Notes: generated from the sequence alone by a model not told the origin. DNA of 56,452 bases from Spirochaetia bacterium (GCA_009885955.1 VFJS01000076.1:1-56452); one strand, 5' to 3'; positions 17,877-26,502 are shown, counted from the first letter of the stretch. A program made the numbers and translations.

Positions 17877-19539
17877 ATCCCACCATGTGATGCATTTCAT
17901 AAATCCCGTTTCCCCTGTCCTCCCTGGTAACCCGCCTGAATTGATAGTATACTGTAAACTCCACCGAAAACTTAAACATCATGCCTGTTTCACCGGTGAA
18001 CACATAAGAGCTTTTCTCTGATACATTCTGCCTCACGGTGCCGGAAAGAAAGGTAATGGAATTCATGTAGCTCATGATGTCCCATCTGATTGACAGCTCA
18101 TTCTCCCATGAGTAATGGTAATAATTTTCGCTCACGATTTTTCCTATGGATAAGGACCAGTTCCAGCTGTTTGCCAGCCGGACTTTCCCGTCATTAATAA
18201 AATTCAGAGATCTCCCGCGGTAACCTGTCTTCATCCCTGAACTGAGAAACCTGAATGTGACAAGATTGTACTTCTCCGAGTATCCGTTATAAAAATTGCT
18301 TTCATCATTCCTGTTATATCTGAAAGTTGCCTCAACACTGGAATCAAAAAGGCCCGGCCTGGAAGTGATGCCAGCCTCGTGATAATAAAACATGTACCTC
18401 GGGAACATTCCGGCATTCTCAAGAAGGGAGTTATGAATGAGCCTGCTCCTTACAAAGGGCATTGCAATGGGAATGTCAATCAGCCCGATATCAATGAGAA
18501 AATCGGTGTTAAAATTCAGGCGGCTGTTTTTTATATACTTTCCGTAGCCGGCGATGAAATGAATTTCAGGGAACAAAACCGTCCCTTTTTCATTGTCATT
18601 TTTTCTCCCGGGTTTTGGCATCCCCTCATCTGCAAGAAGCGCCTCGAATTTCAGGCCCATGGAATACAGGTTCGTTCCGGCATTGCTGATTTTGTTCAAA
18701 TCGTTTCTATACTTATAATTAATATATGGCGAAATATCGGCATTATCGAAATGAAACCGGATTCCTCCCTCAGCCCTCCTGTCTGTCACCGTATTTTCAT
18801 GGATAAAAAAGGTTACGCCGGATTCAAGATAGGGGACAGTATTCATGAACCTGAACAGGTCCAGGCGCAACAGAAAATCCGAGAAATAGAGATAATTGAA
18901 ACTCCTTGTGCTGTAGCTCCTTGCTGCAGAGATTCTGAAGTTCACGTCAAGGAGCCAGTCAAAGTTCCCGGTACCGGAGAAATTAATGCCCCTGCCCTTC
19001 CTTCCGGTCCTCATTCCGTGGGTCTCCCACCTCACCCCGGTCCCGTACCATCTGAGCTGCAGGGGAATGGTCCGGTTCATGTTTATCATATTGTTGCATA
19101 TATGGTCAAAATACCAGCTCAGCACCCCGGCGGGAAAAATCCAACCCAGACTCCCGAAATCCATTTCATAGCGGATCATGTCGGGCCCCCTGTAGCCGCT
19201 GTCCCTCTCCCGGTAATAGATGAATTCCGTAGCATACATGGAGAGGAGGATGTTCCCGTAGCGGATCAGGTCCAGGTCAAGGCCCCTTCTGGAGAGCAGG
19301 TAATATCCGGATTCATTTTCCCTGAAAAGCCCGGAACCCATGAATATTCCGGCAGCCGGAAGTATCATCAGATTACTCCGGCTAACATTTGTTATACTTT
19401 CTTTCTTTTCACCTTCAATGCCGCCCGGAGAATCATCTGCGCCGGCATAAGCCGGGATGATTATTATAATGATAATGGATGCAAATACAACCGGCAGGGC
19501 CTGTGTCATGAACCTGCAATGCCGGTTGAATAGATTCAT
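17860..19539 (-). CDS. Predicted outer-membrane beta-barrel protein
   Basis: 559 residues. A signal peptide with a very long Ile run (FASIIIIIIIPAYA-GA) is followed by a Ser/Glu-rich stretch and then repeated amphipathic strands rich in Tyr/Phe/Arg (for example NYKYRNDLNKISN, MFYYHEAGITSR, VEATFRYNRNDES, FTVYYQFRRVTR), ending in MHHMVGFRGEI. No named family was recognised. Its ATG overlaps the nrdG stop codon (ATGA) and a GGGGG ribosome-binding stretch lies inside nrdG, so it is translated from the ribonucleotide-reductase transcript. The link to nucleotide metabolism is unexplained. Its last codons overlap the truncated thioesterase. Confidence 0.7.
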   Translation of the reverse strand: MNLFNRHCRFMTQALPVVFASIIIIIIIPAYAGADDSPGGIEGEKKESITNVSRSNLMILPAAGIFMGSGLFRENESGYYLLSRRGLDLDLIRYGNILLSMYATEFIYYRERDSGYRGPDMIRYEMDFGSLGWIFPAGVLSWYFDHICNNMINMNRTIPLQLRWYGTGVRWETHGMRTGRKGRGINFSGTGNFDWLLDVNFRISAARSYSTRSFNYLYFSDFLLRLDLFRFMNTVPYLESGVTFFIHENTVTDRRAEGGIRFHFDNADISPYINYKYRNDLNKISNAGTNLYSMGLKFEALLADEGMPKPGRKNDNEKGTVLFPEIHFIAGYGKYIKNSRLNFNTDFLIDIGLIDIPIAMPFVRSRLIHNSLLENAGMFPRYMFYYHEAGITSRPGLFDSSVEATFRYNRNDESNFYNGYSEKYNLVTFRFLSSGMKTGYRGRSLNFINDGKVRLANSWNWSLSIGKIVSENYYHYSWENELSIRWDIMSYMNSITFLSGTVRQNVSEKSSYVFTGETGMMFKFSVEFTVYYQFRRVTREDRGNGIYEMHHMVGFRGEI

Positions 19540-20234
19540 ATCCCCCTGACCTCGCAGAGATCGGAAAAAGTCATGATAAACTCCTTCAGTTTTTCAAGGG
19601 TCTCCGGCGGCAATGGGCTGAGGCCCTCCATTTTTTTATCCATGAGCGGAACATTGACGATAAACTGCTGAAGATAATATTTTCTGACCCTTCCCAGGAA
19701 ACGTTTAATCTCTTCAAAATCTTCACGAGAGGCAAATCCAGGTATACAGGTTGTCCTCAATTCATAATCTAATGAACTATCCCTTACAATATCCACAGTC
19801 TCAATAATTTTGCTGAAATCAATATCTCTTTTTGTCAGTAGTTTATACTTTGCAGGGGAAGTCTTTATGTCTATGGCAATGTAATCTGCGAGCCGGTTTT
19901 TTACTATCTCTCCGATGATATGGGGCCTGAGTCCGTTTGTATCGATCTTGATTTCAAGTGGAATATTTCTGATACTTTCAAGAAATGGGATTAAGCCGTC
20001 TGATAGTGTTGGCTCTCCTCCGCTGATTGTTACACCGTCAATTTTGTTCCTGCGGCTTCTGAGAAAATCAATTATCTCCCCGCTGGTAAACATTTTCAGA
20101 TCTCTGCTGTTCAGGGCAAGATCAAAATTGTGGCAATACCCGCATTCAAGATTGCAGCCGCCGGTAAATATAACAGAACTTATCCTTCCAGGGAAATCTA
20201 TGAACGATGTCTTATAAAGTCCCCTGATATTCAT
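19536..20234 (-). CDS. nrdG: Anaerobic ribonucleotide reductase activase (radical SAM)
   Basis: 232 residues from the ATG at 20232-20234. An upstream in-frame ATG would overlap the preceding gene much more. The enzyme uses S-adenosylmethionine and a 4Fe-4S cluster to create the glycyl radical of NrdD. The cluster motif is CNLECGYC with Cys27, Cys31 and Cys34. GGEPTLS is the SAM-contact motif, and KIDTNG and DIKTSPAKY follow. The FIDFPGRISSVIFTGGC N-terminus is the variant common in NrdG paired with ATP-cone NrdD. It overlaps the preceding small glycyl-radical gene by 23 bases, so the two are tightly coupled. Confidence 0.9.
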   Translation of the reverse strand: MNIRGLYKTSFIDFPGRISSVIFTGGCNLECGYCHNFDLALNSRDLKMFTSGEIIDFLRSRRNKIDGVTISGGEPTLSDGLIPFLESIRNIPLEIKIDTNGLRPHIIGEIVKNRLADYIAIDIKTSPAKYKLLTKRDIDFSKIIETVDIVRDSSLDYELRTTCIPGFASREDFEEIKRFLGRVRKYYLQQFIVNVPLMDKKMEGLSPLPPETLEKLKEFIMTFSDLCEVRGI

Positions 20235-20385
20235 ACACGGGGCTGTTTTCCAGGTCATCAATCCTGAATAATTTTCTATTCATGAACTCCTCTCTCTTCC
20301 CCCTGTTCCACTGATTAACAGGCCTGAAATATCCCACAACCCTTGAATATACCTCAACAGGGACCTTCCTCTCTTTTCCGTCCAT
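20212..20385 (-). CDS. Free-standing glycyl-radical domain of class III ribonucleotide reductase
   Basis: 57 residues. It contains VEVYSRVVGYFRPVNQWN followed by GKREEFMNRKLF, which is the C-terminal glycyl-radical segment normally fused to NrdD. Gly18 in RVVGY is the expected radical site. Its ATG (20383-20385) has GGAGGA four bases upstream, a far better site than the earlier in-frame ATG. The frame differs from that of the nrdD body, and 131 bases separate its start from the nrdD stop. It is therefore a separate gene and not a simple frameshift. It lies between nrdD and nrdG, which must modify it. By analogy with GrcA (YfiD), the stand-alone glycyl-radical subunit of pyruvate formate-lyase, it could assemble with the nrdD body; that is inference. 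Confidence 0.8.
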   Translation of the reverse strand: MDGKERKVPVEVYSRVVGYFRPVNQWNRGKREEFMNRKLFRIDDLENSPVYEYQGTL

Positions 20386-20516
20386 ACATTCCTCCATAGA
20401 TAAAATTTATATTTATTTAGATACTACCAGGCTGATGTTATCATCAGGCAGCCATGATGTCATACCATTGGAAATATTTACAAACATCAATCCCGGCCCC
20501 AAACAAATCATCCCGG

Positions 20517-22568
20517 TTAACTTATCGGCAAATTCCCCTGATTATATACCTGGATCCCGTAGGTATTCAGCTGTTCACTGGAGTGATCATGGGGACAGAA
20601 TTCATGGGAACCGGATAAATACCCATGCACAGGGCATATGCTGAATGTGGGAGTTATGGTAAAATACGGGAGCGCGTAATTTTCAGATATCCGCCTTACA
20701 AGTTTTTTTACAACCCCAATGTCATCTATCTTTTCACCGATGAAGAGATGAACCACCGTGCCGCCGGTAAACCGTGTCTGAAGCTCATCCTGGTGGTCGA
20801 GCACATCAAAAAGGTCGTCTGTATATTCGACAGGGAGATGCACTGAATTTGTATAATAGGGTTCCTTTCCCCCGGCAGTTATTATGCCGTCAAAAGTTTT
20901 TTTATCATTTTTCGCGAACCGGTAACTCACTCCCTCGGCCGGAGTTGCTTCCAGGTTGTAGTAATTCCCAGTCTCATTCTGAAAATTCATGATTATAATC
21001 CGCATGAAATCAAGGACATTTTTCGCAAACTCCTTTCCTTCAACCGATGAAATACCGGTATTCAGGAGGTTCAGGGATGCTTCGTTAAGTCCGATAATCC
21101 CTATTGTTGAGAAATGATTTCCCCAGTATCTGCCGTCCCTGTTAAAAATGTCCGAAAGATAATGCCTGGTATAGGGGTAGAGGTTCTTCTCGGTAAAATT
21201 TTCCAGGATCTTCCTTTTTATTTCCAGGGAATTTTTTGCCATGACCATCAGCTTTTCCAGGCCGTCATAAAACTCCTTTTCATTAGCCGACGTGTATGCC
21301 AGCCTGGGAAGATTTATGGTGACCACGCCTATGCTCCCGGTAAGTGGATTCGCTCCGAACAGGCCGCCGCCCCTTTTACGGAGCTCCCTGTTGTCTAGGC
21401 GGAGCCTGCAGCACATGGACCTTGCATCCTCGGGCTTCATGTCGGAATTCACAAAATTTGCGAAATAGGGGATGCCGTACCTGGCGGTCATTTTCCAGAT
21501 ATTATCAAGCCTTGAATTATCCCAGTCAAAATCACGGGTTATATTGTATGTGGGGATAGGGAAAGTGAATATCCTGTTTTTTGCATCACCTTCATTAAAG
21601 CACTCTGCAAGCGCTGAATTGAAAATGTCCATTTCAGACTGAAATTCCGCATATGTCTCCTTCCTGAATTCACCGCCGATAATCACATGCTCGCCTGCGA
21701 TATTTTCCGGAACATTCAGGTCCAGGGTGATATTGGTAAAGGGTGTCTGAAATCCGACCCTTGTGGGGATGTTCATGTTGAATATGAATTCCTGGAGGCA
21801 CTGCTTCACTTCGCTGTATTCCAGGTTATCATATTTAATAAACGGCGCCAGGTAGGTATCGATATTTGAAAATGCCTGGGCCCCGGCAGATTCACCCTGC
21901 AGGGTATAGAAAAAATTCACAATCTGCCCCAGGGCGCTCCTGAAATGCCTGGCAGGGGAGCTTTCAACCTTTCCCGGAACACCGCCGAACCCCTTTAATA
22001 AAAGGTCCCGTAAATCCCAACCGACGCAGTATGCCGATAAAAGCCCCAGGTCATGAATATGGAACTCATTATTGACATGGGCATTTCTGATTTCGGGCGG
22101 ATAAATTCTCTCGAGCCAGTACCTGGCAGTAATGTTGGAAGCAATATAGTTATTCAGGCCCTGGAGGGAAAAGCTCATGTTACTGTTTTCATTGACCCTC
22201 CAGTCCGATTTATCCAGGTATTCCTCTACAAGGTCAAGGCCTTCATTCATAAGGCTTTTGACTTCCCGGATGGCCCTGTGCTGCTCCCGGTAGATTATAT
22301 AAGCCTTGGCAACCTTTGCATGGCCCCGTTCTATCAGAATTTTTTCAACAAGGTCCTGAACGTTTTCAACAGTGGGGATACGCCCTTCCTTGTATATTAT
22401 CCGCAAAATGCCTACGACCGAATCGGTTACCTCATTAGCCGTCTTTTTATTGCTCCCGCCCACAGCCCGTGCTGCCTTGAAAATAGCTTCTGTAATTTTA
22501 TTGAAGTCAAAGGGGGCAATTTTCCCGTCCCTCTTTCTAATAAATTTTATCTGATTTTTTTCTTCCAT
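20517..22568 (-). CDS. nrdD: Anaerobic ribonucleoside-triphosphate reductase, catalytic body lacking the radical domain
   Basis: 683 residues. It has an N-terminal ATP-cone (about 5-95: IKFIRKRDGKIAPFDF...) and the ten-stranded barrel with GLNNYIA, ARSMCCRLRLD (finger-loop cysteine), GGGLFGANPLTGSIGVVTINLPRL, GLNEASLNLL and NYYNLEATPAEGVSYR. The C-terminus contains the zinc-type segment FSICPVHGYLSG...HEFCPHDH. In a normal NrdD the RVxGYxRP glycyl-radical motif follows within a few residues. Here the frame stops 23 residues after CPHDH, and the motif is in the next gene. The barrel and cysteine are complete, so the protein probably works with that small partner. No NrdR box was evident in the 22569-22822 gap. 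Confidence 0.9.
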   Translation of the reverse strand: MEEKNQIKFIRKRDGKIAPFDFNKITEAIFKAARAVGGSNKKTANEVTDSVVGILRIIYKEGRIPTVENVQDLVEKILIERGHAKVAKAYIIYREQHRAIREVKSLMNEGLDLVEEYLDKSDWRVNENSNMSFSLQGLNNYIASNITARYWLERIYPPEIRNAHVNNEFHIHDLGLLSAYCVGWDLRDLLLKGFGGVPGKVESSPARHFRSALGQIVNFFYTLQGESAGAQAFSNIDTYLAPFIKYDNLEYSEVKQCLQEFIFNMNIPTRVGFQTPFTNITLDLNVPENIAGEHVIIGGEFRKETYAEFQSEMDIFNSALAECFNEGDAKNRIFTFPIPTYNITRDFDWDNSRLDNIWKMTARYGIPYFANFVNSDMKPEDARSMCCRLRLDNRELRKRGGGLFGANPLTGSIGVVTINLPRLAYTSANEKEFYDGLEKLMVMAKNSLEIKRKILENFTEKNLYPYTRHYLSDIFNRDGRYWGNHFSTIGIIGLNEASLNLLNTGISSVEGKEFAKNVLDFMRIIIMNFQNETGNYYNLEATPAEGVSYRFAKNDKKTFDGIITAGGKEPYYTNSVHLPVEYTDDLFDVLDHQDELQTRFTGGTVVHLFIGEKIDDIGVVKKLVRRISENYALPYFTITPTFSICPVHGYLSGSHEFCPHDHSSEQLNTYGIQVYNQGNLPIS

Positions 22569-22822
22569 GGGATTGACTGATTTTTTTAAATAAATGGCGC
22601 TGAAAATGGAATATACAAATTAATATTTATATCTTCCATCAATTAAAAAAATAACCATTCAATAAAATTTAAATATTTTAATGCGACATAATCTTGGACA
22701 ATTTCTAAACTCATCCATCAAAGAATAAAAGTCAATAAAAAAATATTATGTCTTATAAAAAAATAAATTTTTTTCAAAAAAACCCGATAATCTTAAGAGA
22801 AATCCAATTAAGGAGCAATAAT

Positions 22823-23338
22823 ATGAAAAAAATAATTTCTTTTACATGCTTTATAATATCGATGGTCATAATTGCCCAGGCAGGCACTGTATCAAATTCG
22901 GAACTTATTAATAAAATCAAGGTCTCTGACAGGGAACTGCCTGAAGGTTTCATTTTCGGAAAAGTCCCGGGCTTTGCCAAAAAGGTGCTCAAGGAAAATC
23001 CATGGATTTTGGATAAGGGTGCGATTAAAAAAATGGCAGGAAGGATTTATCCCGATGGTGATTTTAATAATATATCAGACATCCATATGACCATCATGTC
23101 AAAAAAAGGAAATCCCTTCAAGGATGACATGGTATGCTATGTTATTTTTTACAAAAATAACAGCGCGGCGCAGAAGGAACTGAAGAAGATAACATCCTAT
23201 GCGGAATACAACAGGGACAGGGTCATTCTCATGGTTAAAAAAACTATTGCCGTTTATCTCCTTGCCGACGACGTGGACAATTTTGCATATCTGAAAACAA
23301 TTGCAGGAAACTTAAAATCAAGGCTTGATGAAATATAA
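22823..23338 (+). CDS. Small exported protein of unknown function
   Basis: 171 residues from the ATG at 22823, chosen because AAGGAG lies 8 bases upstream and because it opens a signal peptide (MKKIISFTCFIISMVIIAQA-GT). An earlier in-frame ATG at 22748 has no ribosome binding site. The mature part is Lys-rich (SDRELPEGFIFGKVPGFAKKVLKENPW...) and ends with a beta/alpha segment (DRVILMVKKTIAVYLLADDVDNFAYL). No cysteine pair, lipobox or known motif was seen. It is a single gene divergent from nrdD, convergent with the next. Confidence 0.65.
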   Translation: MKKIISFTCFIISMVIIAQAGTVSNSELINKIKVSDRELPEGFIFGKVPGFAKKVLKENPWILDKGAIKKMAGRIYPDGDFNNISDIHMTIMSKKGNPFKDDMVCYVIFYKNNSAAQKELKKITSYAEYNRDRVILMVKKTIAVYLLADDVDNFAYLKTIAGNLKSRLDEI

Positions 23339-23390
23339 TAATGAGCAGCCAGCCTGGACGGACATAAAACCGCCCCGGCTGATAATTTTG

Positions 23391-25076
23391 TTATCTGGAT
23401 AAATAAAGGTTCGATTTGCTCAGGCTGAAGTATATGATGGACTCGTTGATGGATTCCCCCTCAACCGCCCTTGACGGCCGCGTTCTTTTCGTATAATTAA
23501 TATCAAAATCATATCCCTTGCTGAGGCTCCTGAGCGAAAGCCCCGATGTCCAGCCTTTGCCCATCTCTTTTTCCCCGTCCTGCTTCACATAGCTCCATTC
23601 AAATCCGCCCCTCAGGGACATCCAGCTCGATACCCACAACTCCATCGCCGGAATAACCCTTGCAACAAAAAGATTCCTGTCGGTATACTTATTATTCACC
23701 TCCTTTACTGCAAGGAAAATCCTCTTGTCAAAAAGCCCTATGGTCATGGTATTTTCATTGTACACCGGCGCTTTGACCAGTTTTCCAATAGTCATGTTCA
23801 CGGGATCAAGGAGATAGGTCTTCTGGCTGGAGTATCCCCCCATGGTGTCAAATATAAAAGTGCCCTCCTGATTTTTTATGAGGAACCCGAAGAATCCGCT
23901 TACGCATGTGATATACTCATATTTTTTTTTAGAACCGTACATATTATTCACCGGAGTTGTGGGCCCCATGTACCCGGGTTCAGTGTAACCCCTGCGCTGT
24001 TCAAAAATTGACGCCCCTCCGCCTAAGGATATATAATCATTTAAAGAGTTTCCTAGAGAAAAAATTCCTCCAAAATTTACCGGATTTGTCAGCAGTGACC
24101 CCTCGTCTCCCTTATTTGTAGCCGGAGATACCTGATCCTTATATTGAGATAAGAAGGCTTCAACACTGGCTCCCATGGAACTTCCAATGGGAAATTGATA
24201 CCCCAGGTTTAAGCGGATATCCTGCTCCACGGCTTTAACATTGTAGGATTTAAATATTGTCTGCGTCTCCTTCATGTTGACCTGTGCCGACGATAAAAAT
24301 AGCCTGTCGGTCTTGATTATTCCAAGATAAGCGGGATTCTGGTTGGGGTAATACTGTTCGGTGAGGGTCTTGAATTTTGCAGTATTCACAACAAGCTTTT
24401 TAAGATATGCCTGCACCGCATCGTTTTCCGGGTCGAGTTCTTTGGCCATGTCGAGCTCTCTCTTTGCGAGGCTCATATCCTTTTTATCATAGGCGTCCAT
24501 GGCATTGGAAAATTTTACCGCGGTTTCAGCCTGCTTTTCCACGGGCTTTTGCGCCCTGGCCACAACAGTTTCTGAAACGCTTACTGACATAGCGCTTAGT
24601 AATTTCTGGGATATGGCCGCAGATATAAATTCATAATTGGTTAGTTTTCCGCTGACCTTGTCCTGGATAATGACCTTCCCGGTCTCCGTGTCTATGACCT
24701 TGAATGTCACAGTCAGCTGGCCGGCCATGTCAAAGATGCTCCCGAAAACAATATATCGCACAGAAAGCATTTTTCCTATTTTTATCTGGGACTTCTCGTC
24801 AACAAGTCCGCTCTGGCCCAGTTCCTGTTCCCTGAGAGCATCAACACGTCTTTCCCTGTCGATGAGTTCGATGTTGGGTGATTTTACAATGTCTATCCCT
24901 ATGAATTCAGCAAAGCCTTTCCCCAGGTATTTATATTGAGGGTTGTCGGATTGCACCTGAAAATCGCTTATGGAAATCCGTATGACAGGTGCAGCGATGG
25001 AAACAAAAGGCAATAATGATAATATGATAAAAAGAATTAATCGGGCTGATGTTTTTTTTGAAGTTAATTTTCTCAT
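23391..25076 (-). CDS. Exported protein with CsgG-like N-domain, TPR-like segment and beta-barrel
   Basis: 561 residues with a signal peptide (LILFIILSLLPFVSIA-AP). Residues about 30-165 follow the CsgG/FlgT-type pattern: IRISISDFQ, IELIDRERRVDALREQELGQSGLVD, then GKMLSVRYIVFGSI. A Lys/Ala-rich helical TPR-like unit (AYDKKDMSLAKRELDMAKELDPEND) spans about 195-230. The remaining ~330 residues resemble an outer-membrane or autotransporter-like barrel (LGYQFPIGSS, YISLGGGASIF, SLRGGFEWSYV, YDFDINYTKR). It follows the CsgG-like lipoprotein gene by 77 bp, so both probably form one envelope assembly. AAGGGA precedes the ATG. Confidence 0.7.
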   Translation of the reverse strand: MRKLTSKKTSARLILFIILSLLPFVSIAAPVIRISISDFQVQSDNPQYKYLGKGFAEFIGIDIVKSPNIELIDRERRVDALREQELGQSGLVDEKSQIKIGKMLSVRYIVFGSIFDMAGQLTVTFKVIDTETGKVIIQDKVSGKLTNYEFISAAISQKLLSAMSVSVSETVVARAQKPVEKQAETAVKFSNAMDAYDKKDMSLAKRELDMAKELDPENDAVQAYLKKLVVNTAKFKTLTEQYYPNQNPAYLGIIKTDRLFLSSAQVNMKETQTIFKSYNVKAVEQDIRLNLGYQFPIGSSMGASVEAFLSQYKDQVSPATNKGDEGSLLTNPVNFGGIFSLGNSLNDYISLGGGASIFEQRRGYTEPGYMGPTTPVNNMYGSKKKYEYITCVSGFFGFLIKNQEGTFIFDTMGGYSSQKTYLLDPVNMTIGKLVKAPVYNENTMTIGLFDKRIFLAVKEVNNKYTDRNLFVARVIPAMELWVSSWMSLRGGFEWSYVKQDGEKEMGKGWTSGLSLRSLSKGYDFDINYTKRTRPSRAVEGESINESIIYFSLSKSNLYLSR

Positions 25077-25153
25077 ACTTTTTCCCTTAAAAATATTAGT
25101 GGTACTGCATAAATTTCTGAGTATTCATAAATGAATCAAAAACACAATTTTTT

Positions 25154-25825
25154 TTATTTTTCCTTCAGCGCTTTTTTTAAATCCTTCCCCATCTGCTGCA
25201 GCACACGGTTCACATGGTCATCCATTCCGCCGGGAACATTAAACTGGTCTATTTCAAACTTTGCCGCCGGGTATGAATTCTGCAGGGTAAAGACCACCTG
25301 CCCGTCTTTTGCTGAAATGAGCCGGACAAAAATCTGAAAATAGAAAATCCGTAATTTTGTTTTTTTAAACCATTCCCCGTTCTTCTGAAAAAAGGAACCG
25401 TCTTTGGAATCTTTTTTCGGATCATAGGCATCGGGCCCGAATGGGGAGAGCTTCACATCGGCATTCACGGTCTCATCACGGTATTCGGTCACGTTGCCTG
25501 TTAATAACCCATCAGCAGAAAGCAGCTGGCCTATTTCCATAGATTTACTCCCGGTAAGCCCTGACATTGCAAGTTCTTTCTCTTTTAGAATTTTGTCAAT
25601 TGCCTGCCTTTCAACAAGATTAAATCCAGACTGTATCATATGCGACTTGAAAGCTTCCATGCAGTCCAGACCGGCTTTTTCGCTGATCCCCTTCTCTACG
25701 GTAAAAGGGAGAACGGCAACTGACTTTATCTGCTTTAGAGAACCTTTCCTGACCGCAATTTCCGAGGTTGAGCATGATATCATTGCGCATAAAATGACGG
25801 TTGGAACTAATAAACGGGTATTCAT
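25154..25825 (-). CDS. CsgG-like lipoprotein
   Basis: 223 residues from the ATG at 25823-25825. A TTG six codons upstream overlaps the GAGAGG ribosome binding site and is rejected. The lipobox is AMIS-C with Cys17 or so after a hydrophobic core, so it is a predicted lipoprotein. The body has the CsgG-family look: KSVAVLPFTVEKG, GFNLVERQAIDKILKEKELAMSGLTG, QLLSADGLLTGNVTEY. CsgG forms a secretion pore for curli; many relatives with this fold have other envelope roles, so export is not implied. It is the first gene of the pair with 23391-25076. A 16-bp palindrome lies 95 bp upstream. Confidence 0.75.
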   Translation of the reverse strand: MNTRLLVPTVILCAMISCSTSEIAVRKGSLKQIKSVAVLPFTVEKGISEKAGLDCMEAFKSHMIQSGFNLVERQAIDKILKEKELAMSGLTGSKSMEIGQLLSADGLLTGNVTEYRDETVNADVKLSPFGPDAYDPKKDSKDGSFFQKNGEWFKKTKLRIFYFQIFVRLISAKDGQVVFTLQNSYPAAKFEIDQFNVPGGMDDHVNRVLQQMGKDLKKALKEK

Positions 25826-25920
25826 AAATAATCGGCCTCTCAATAAAATTTTTTATCCAGGTATATACTTCGATTCTTCATTTATTTTGCAATCATTATG
25901 CTATTCATCATGTAAAAATA

Positions 25921-25936
25921 TTTTCACCTGTGAAAA
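25921..25936. promoter_or_regulatory. 16-bp palindrome, candidate operator
   Basis: TTTTCACCTGTGAAAA: seven-base arms around CT, perfectly symmetric. It lies in the divergent-looking gap upstream of the CsgG-like lipoprotein gene and downstream of the cupin gene. It is suggestive of a repressor site, but there is no evidence for a specific regulator. Confidence 0.3.
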
Positions 25937-25987
25937 ACACAAAATTGCCGCAGAGCAGGGGATTGCGATAATCGAATAATATTCTTT

Positions 25988-26254
25988 TTATTTAAAGGAA
26001 TAATGTTTTCTCACCGGTTCCTTTATAATCCATTTGCATGAGAGCCCTTCTGGAAATGTCACAAAATCGCCCTTCCCGAACTCCACATCCCCTTCGGCAG
26101 TTTTGATTGTTACCCTGCCTTCAAGGATATAACATTCCTCTTCGCTGTCGTAAAACCAGTCGAATTCGGAAACCTCCTTTTCCCATATGGGCCAGCCTTT
26201 AATTTTTCTTGCTTCAAGCAGTTCATTACTCGGTTTTTCAACTTTTATCTTCAT
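25988..26254 (-). CDS. Cupin-fold protein (DUF861/Cupin_3 type)
   Basis: 88 residues making a single cupin. The sequence WPIWEKEVSEFDWFYDSEEECYILEGRV matches the Cupin_3 pattern W.xW..(8-10)W.Y...EE.Y.LEG, with EFGKGDFVTFPEG as the second half and CKWIIKEPVRKHYSF at the end, as in the family (WxVxexxrKhY). The classic HxH metal motif is absent, which is usual for this branch (EutQ-like). Ligand and reaction are unknown. Its ATG overlaps the stop of the lipoprotein gene upstream (ATGA), so the two are translationally coupled. Confidence 0.8.
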   Translation of the reverse strand: MKIKVEKPSNELLEARKIKGWPIWEKEVSEFDWFYDSEEECYILEGRVTIKTAEGDVEFGKGDFVTFPEGLSCKWIIKEPVRKHYSFK

Positions 26255-26502
26255 ATCTTATCCTGTTGTGCAATTTTTGCATATCTATCATAAATTTCAT
26301 TCACATCCAGTTTTTCACTGTTTATGGAATTCATAAGATTTTCAAATGATGAGCCGATGGGATATTTTTTATAATCCCTGATCTCCCCCTTGATGGCAGC
26401 CCTGAGGTTGGCTATGGTAGCTTTATGTTCATGGTTATCTTTACAGTTGAAAATGAGAATTACCGGTAATAGCAGAAAAAATAATTTTATATATTTAATC
26501 AT
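26251..26502 (-). CDS. Small lipoprotein of unknown function
   Basis: 83 residues. The signal sequence LFFLLLPVILIFN-C gives a lipobox-like site with Cys20 (LIFNC, weak at -1 because of Asn). The mature chain begins CKDNHEHKATIANLRAAIKGEIRDYKKY, a helix that vaguely recalls the first helix of rubrerythrin-like ferritin domains (NLxAAxxGE). The metal-binding partner helices are missing, so it is not a functional rubrerythrin. It has a promoter 46 bp upstream and is co-transcribed with the cupin. Confidence 0.55.
   Translation of the reverse strand: MIKYIKLFFLLLPVILIFNCKDNHEHKATIANLRAAIKGEIRDYKKYPIGSSFENLMNSINSEKLDVNEIYDRYAKIAQQDKI

Noticed and set aside
20432-20447. Hairpin between nrdD and the small gene as a terminator
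   Set aside because: The stem is short and no T-run follows, so termination is unlikely; it may aid processing.
20397-20520. Frameshift or recoding joining nrdD to its glycyl-radical motif
   Set aside because: A stop codon, over 100 non-coding bases, a different frame and a strong ribosome site with its own ATG argue for separate translation. Sequencing error is still possible and is listed as a check.
23340-23390. Stem CAGCC...GGCTG between convergent genes as a terminator
   Set aside because: The pairing is broken by large internal loops and the T-run is poor, so it is not listed as a feature.
26251-26502. Calling the small lipoprotein a rubrerythrin
   Set aside because: It matches only one helix and lacks the second metal-binding helices.
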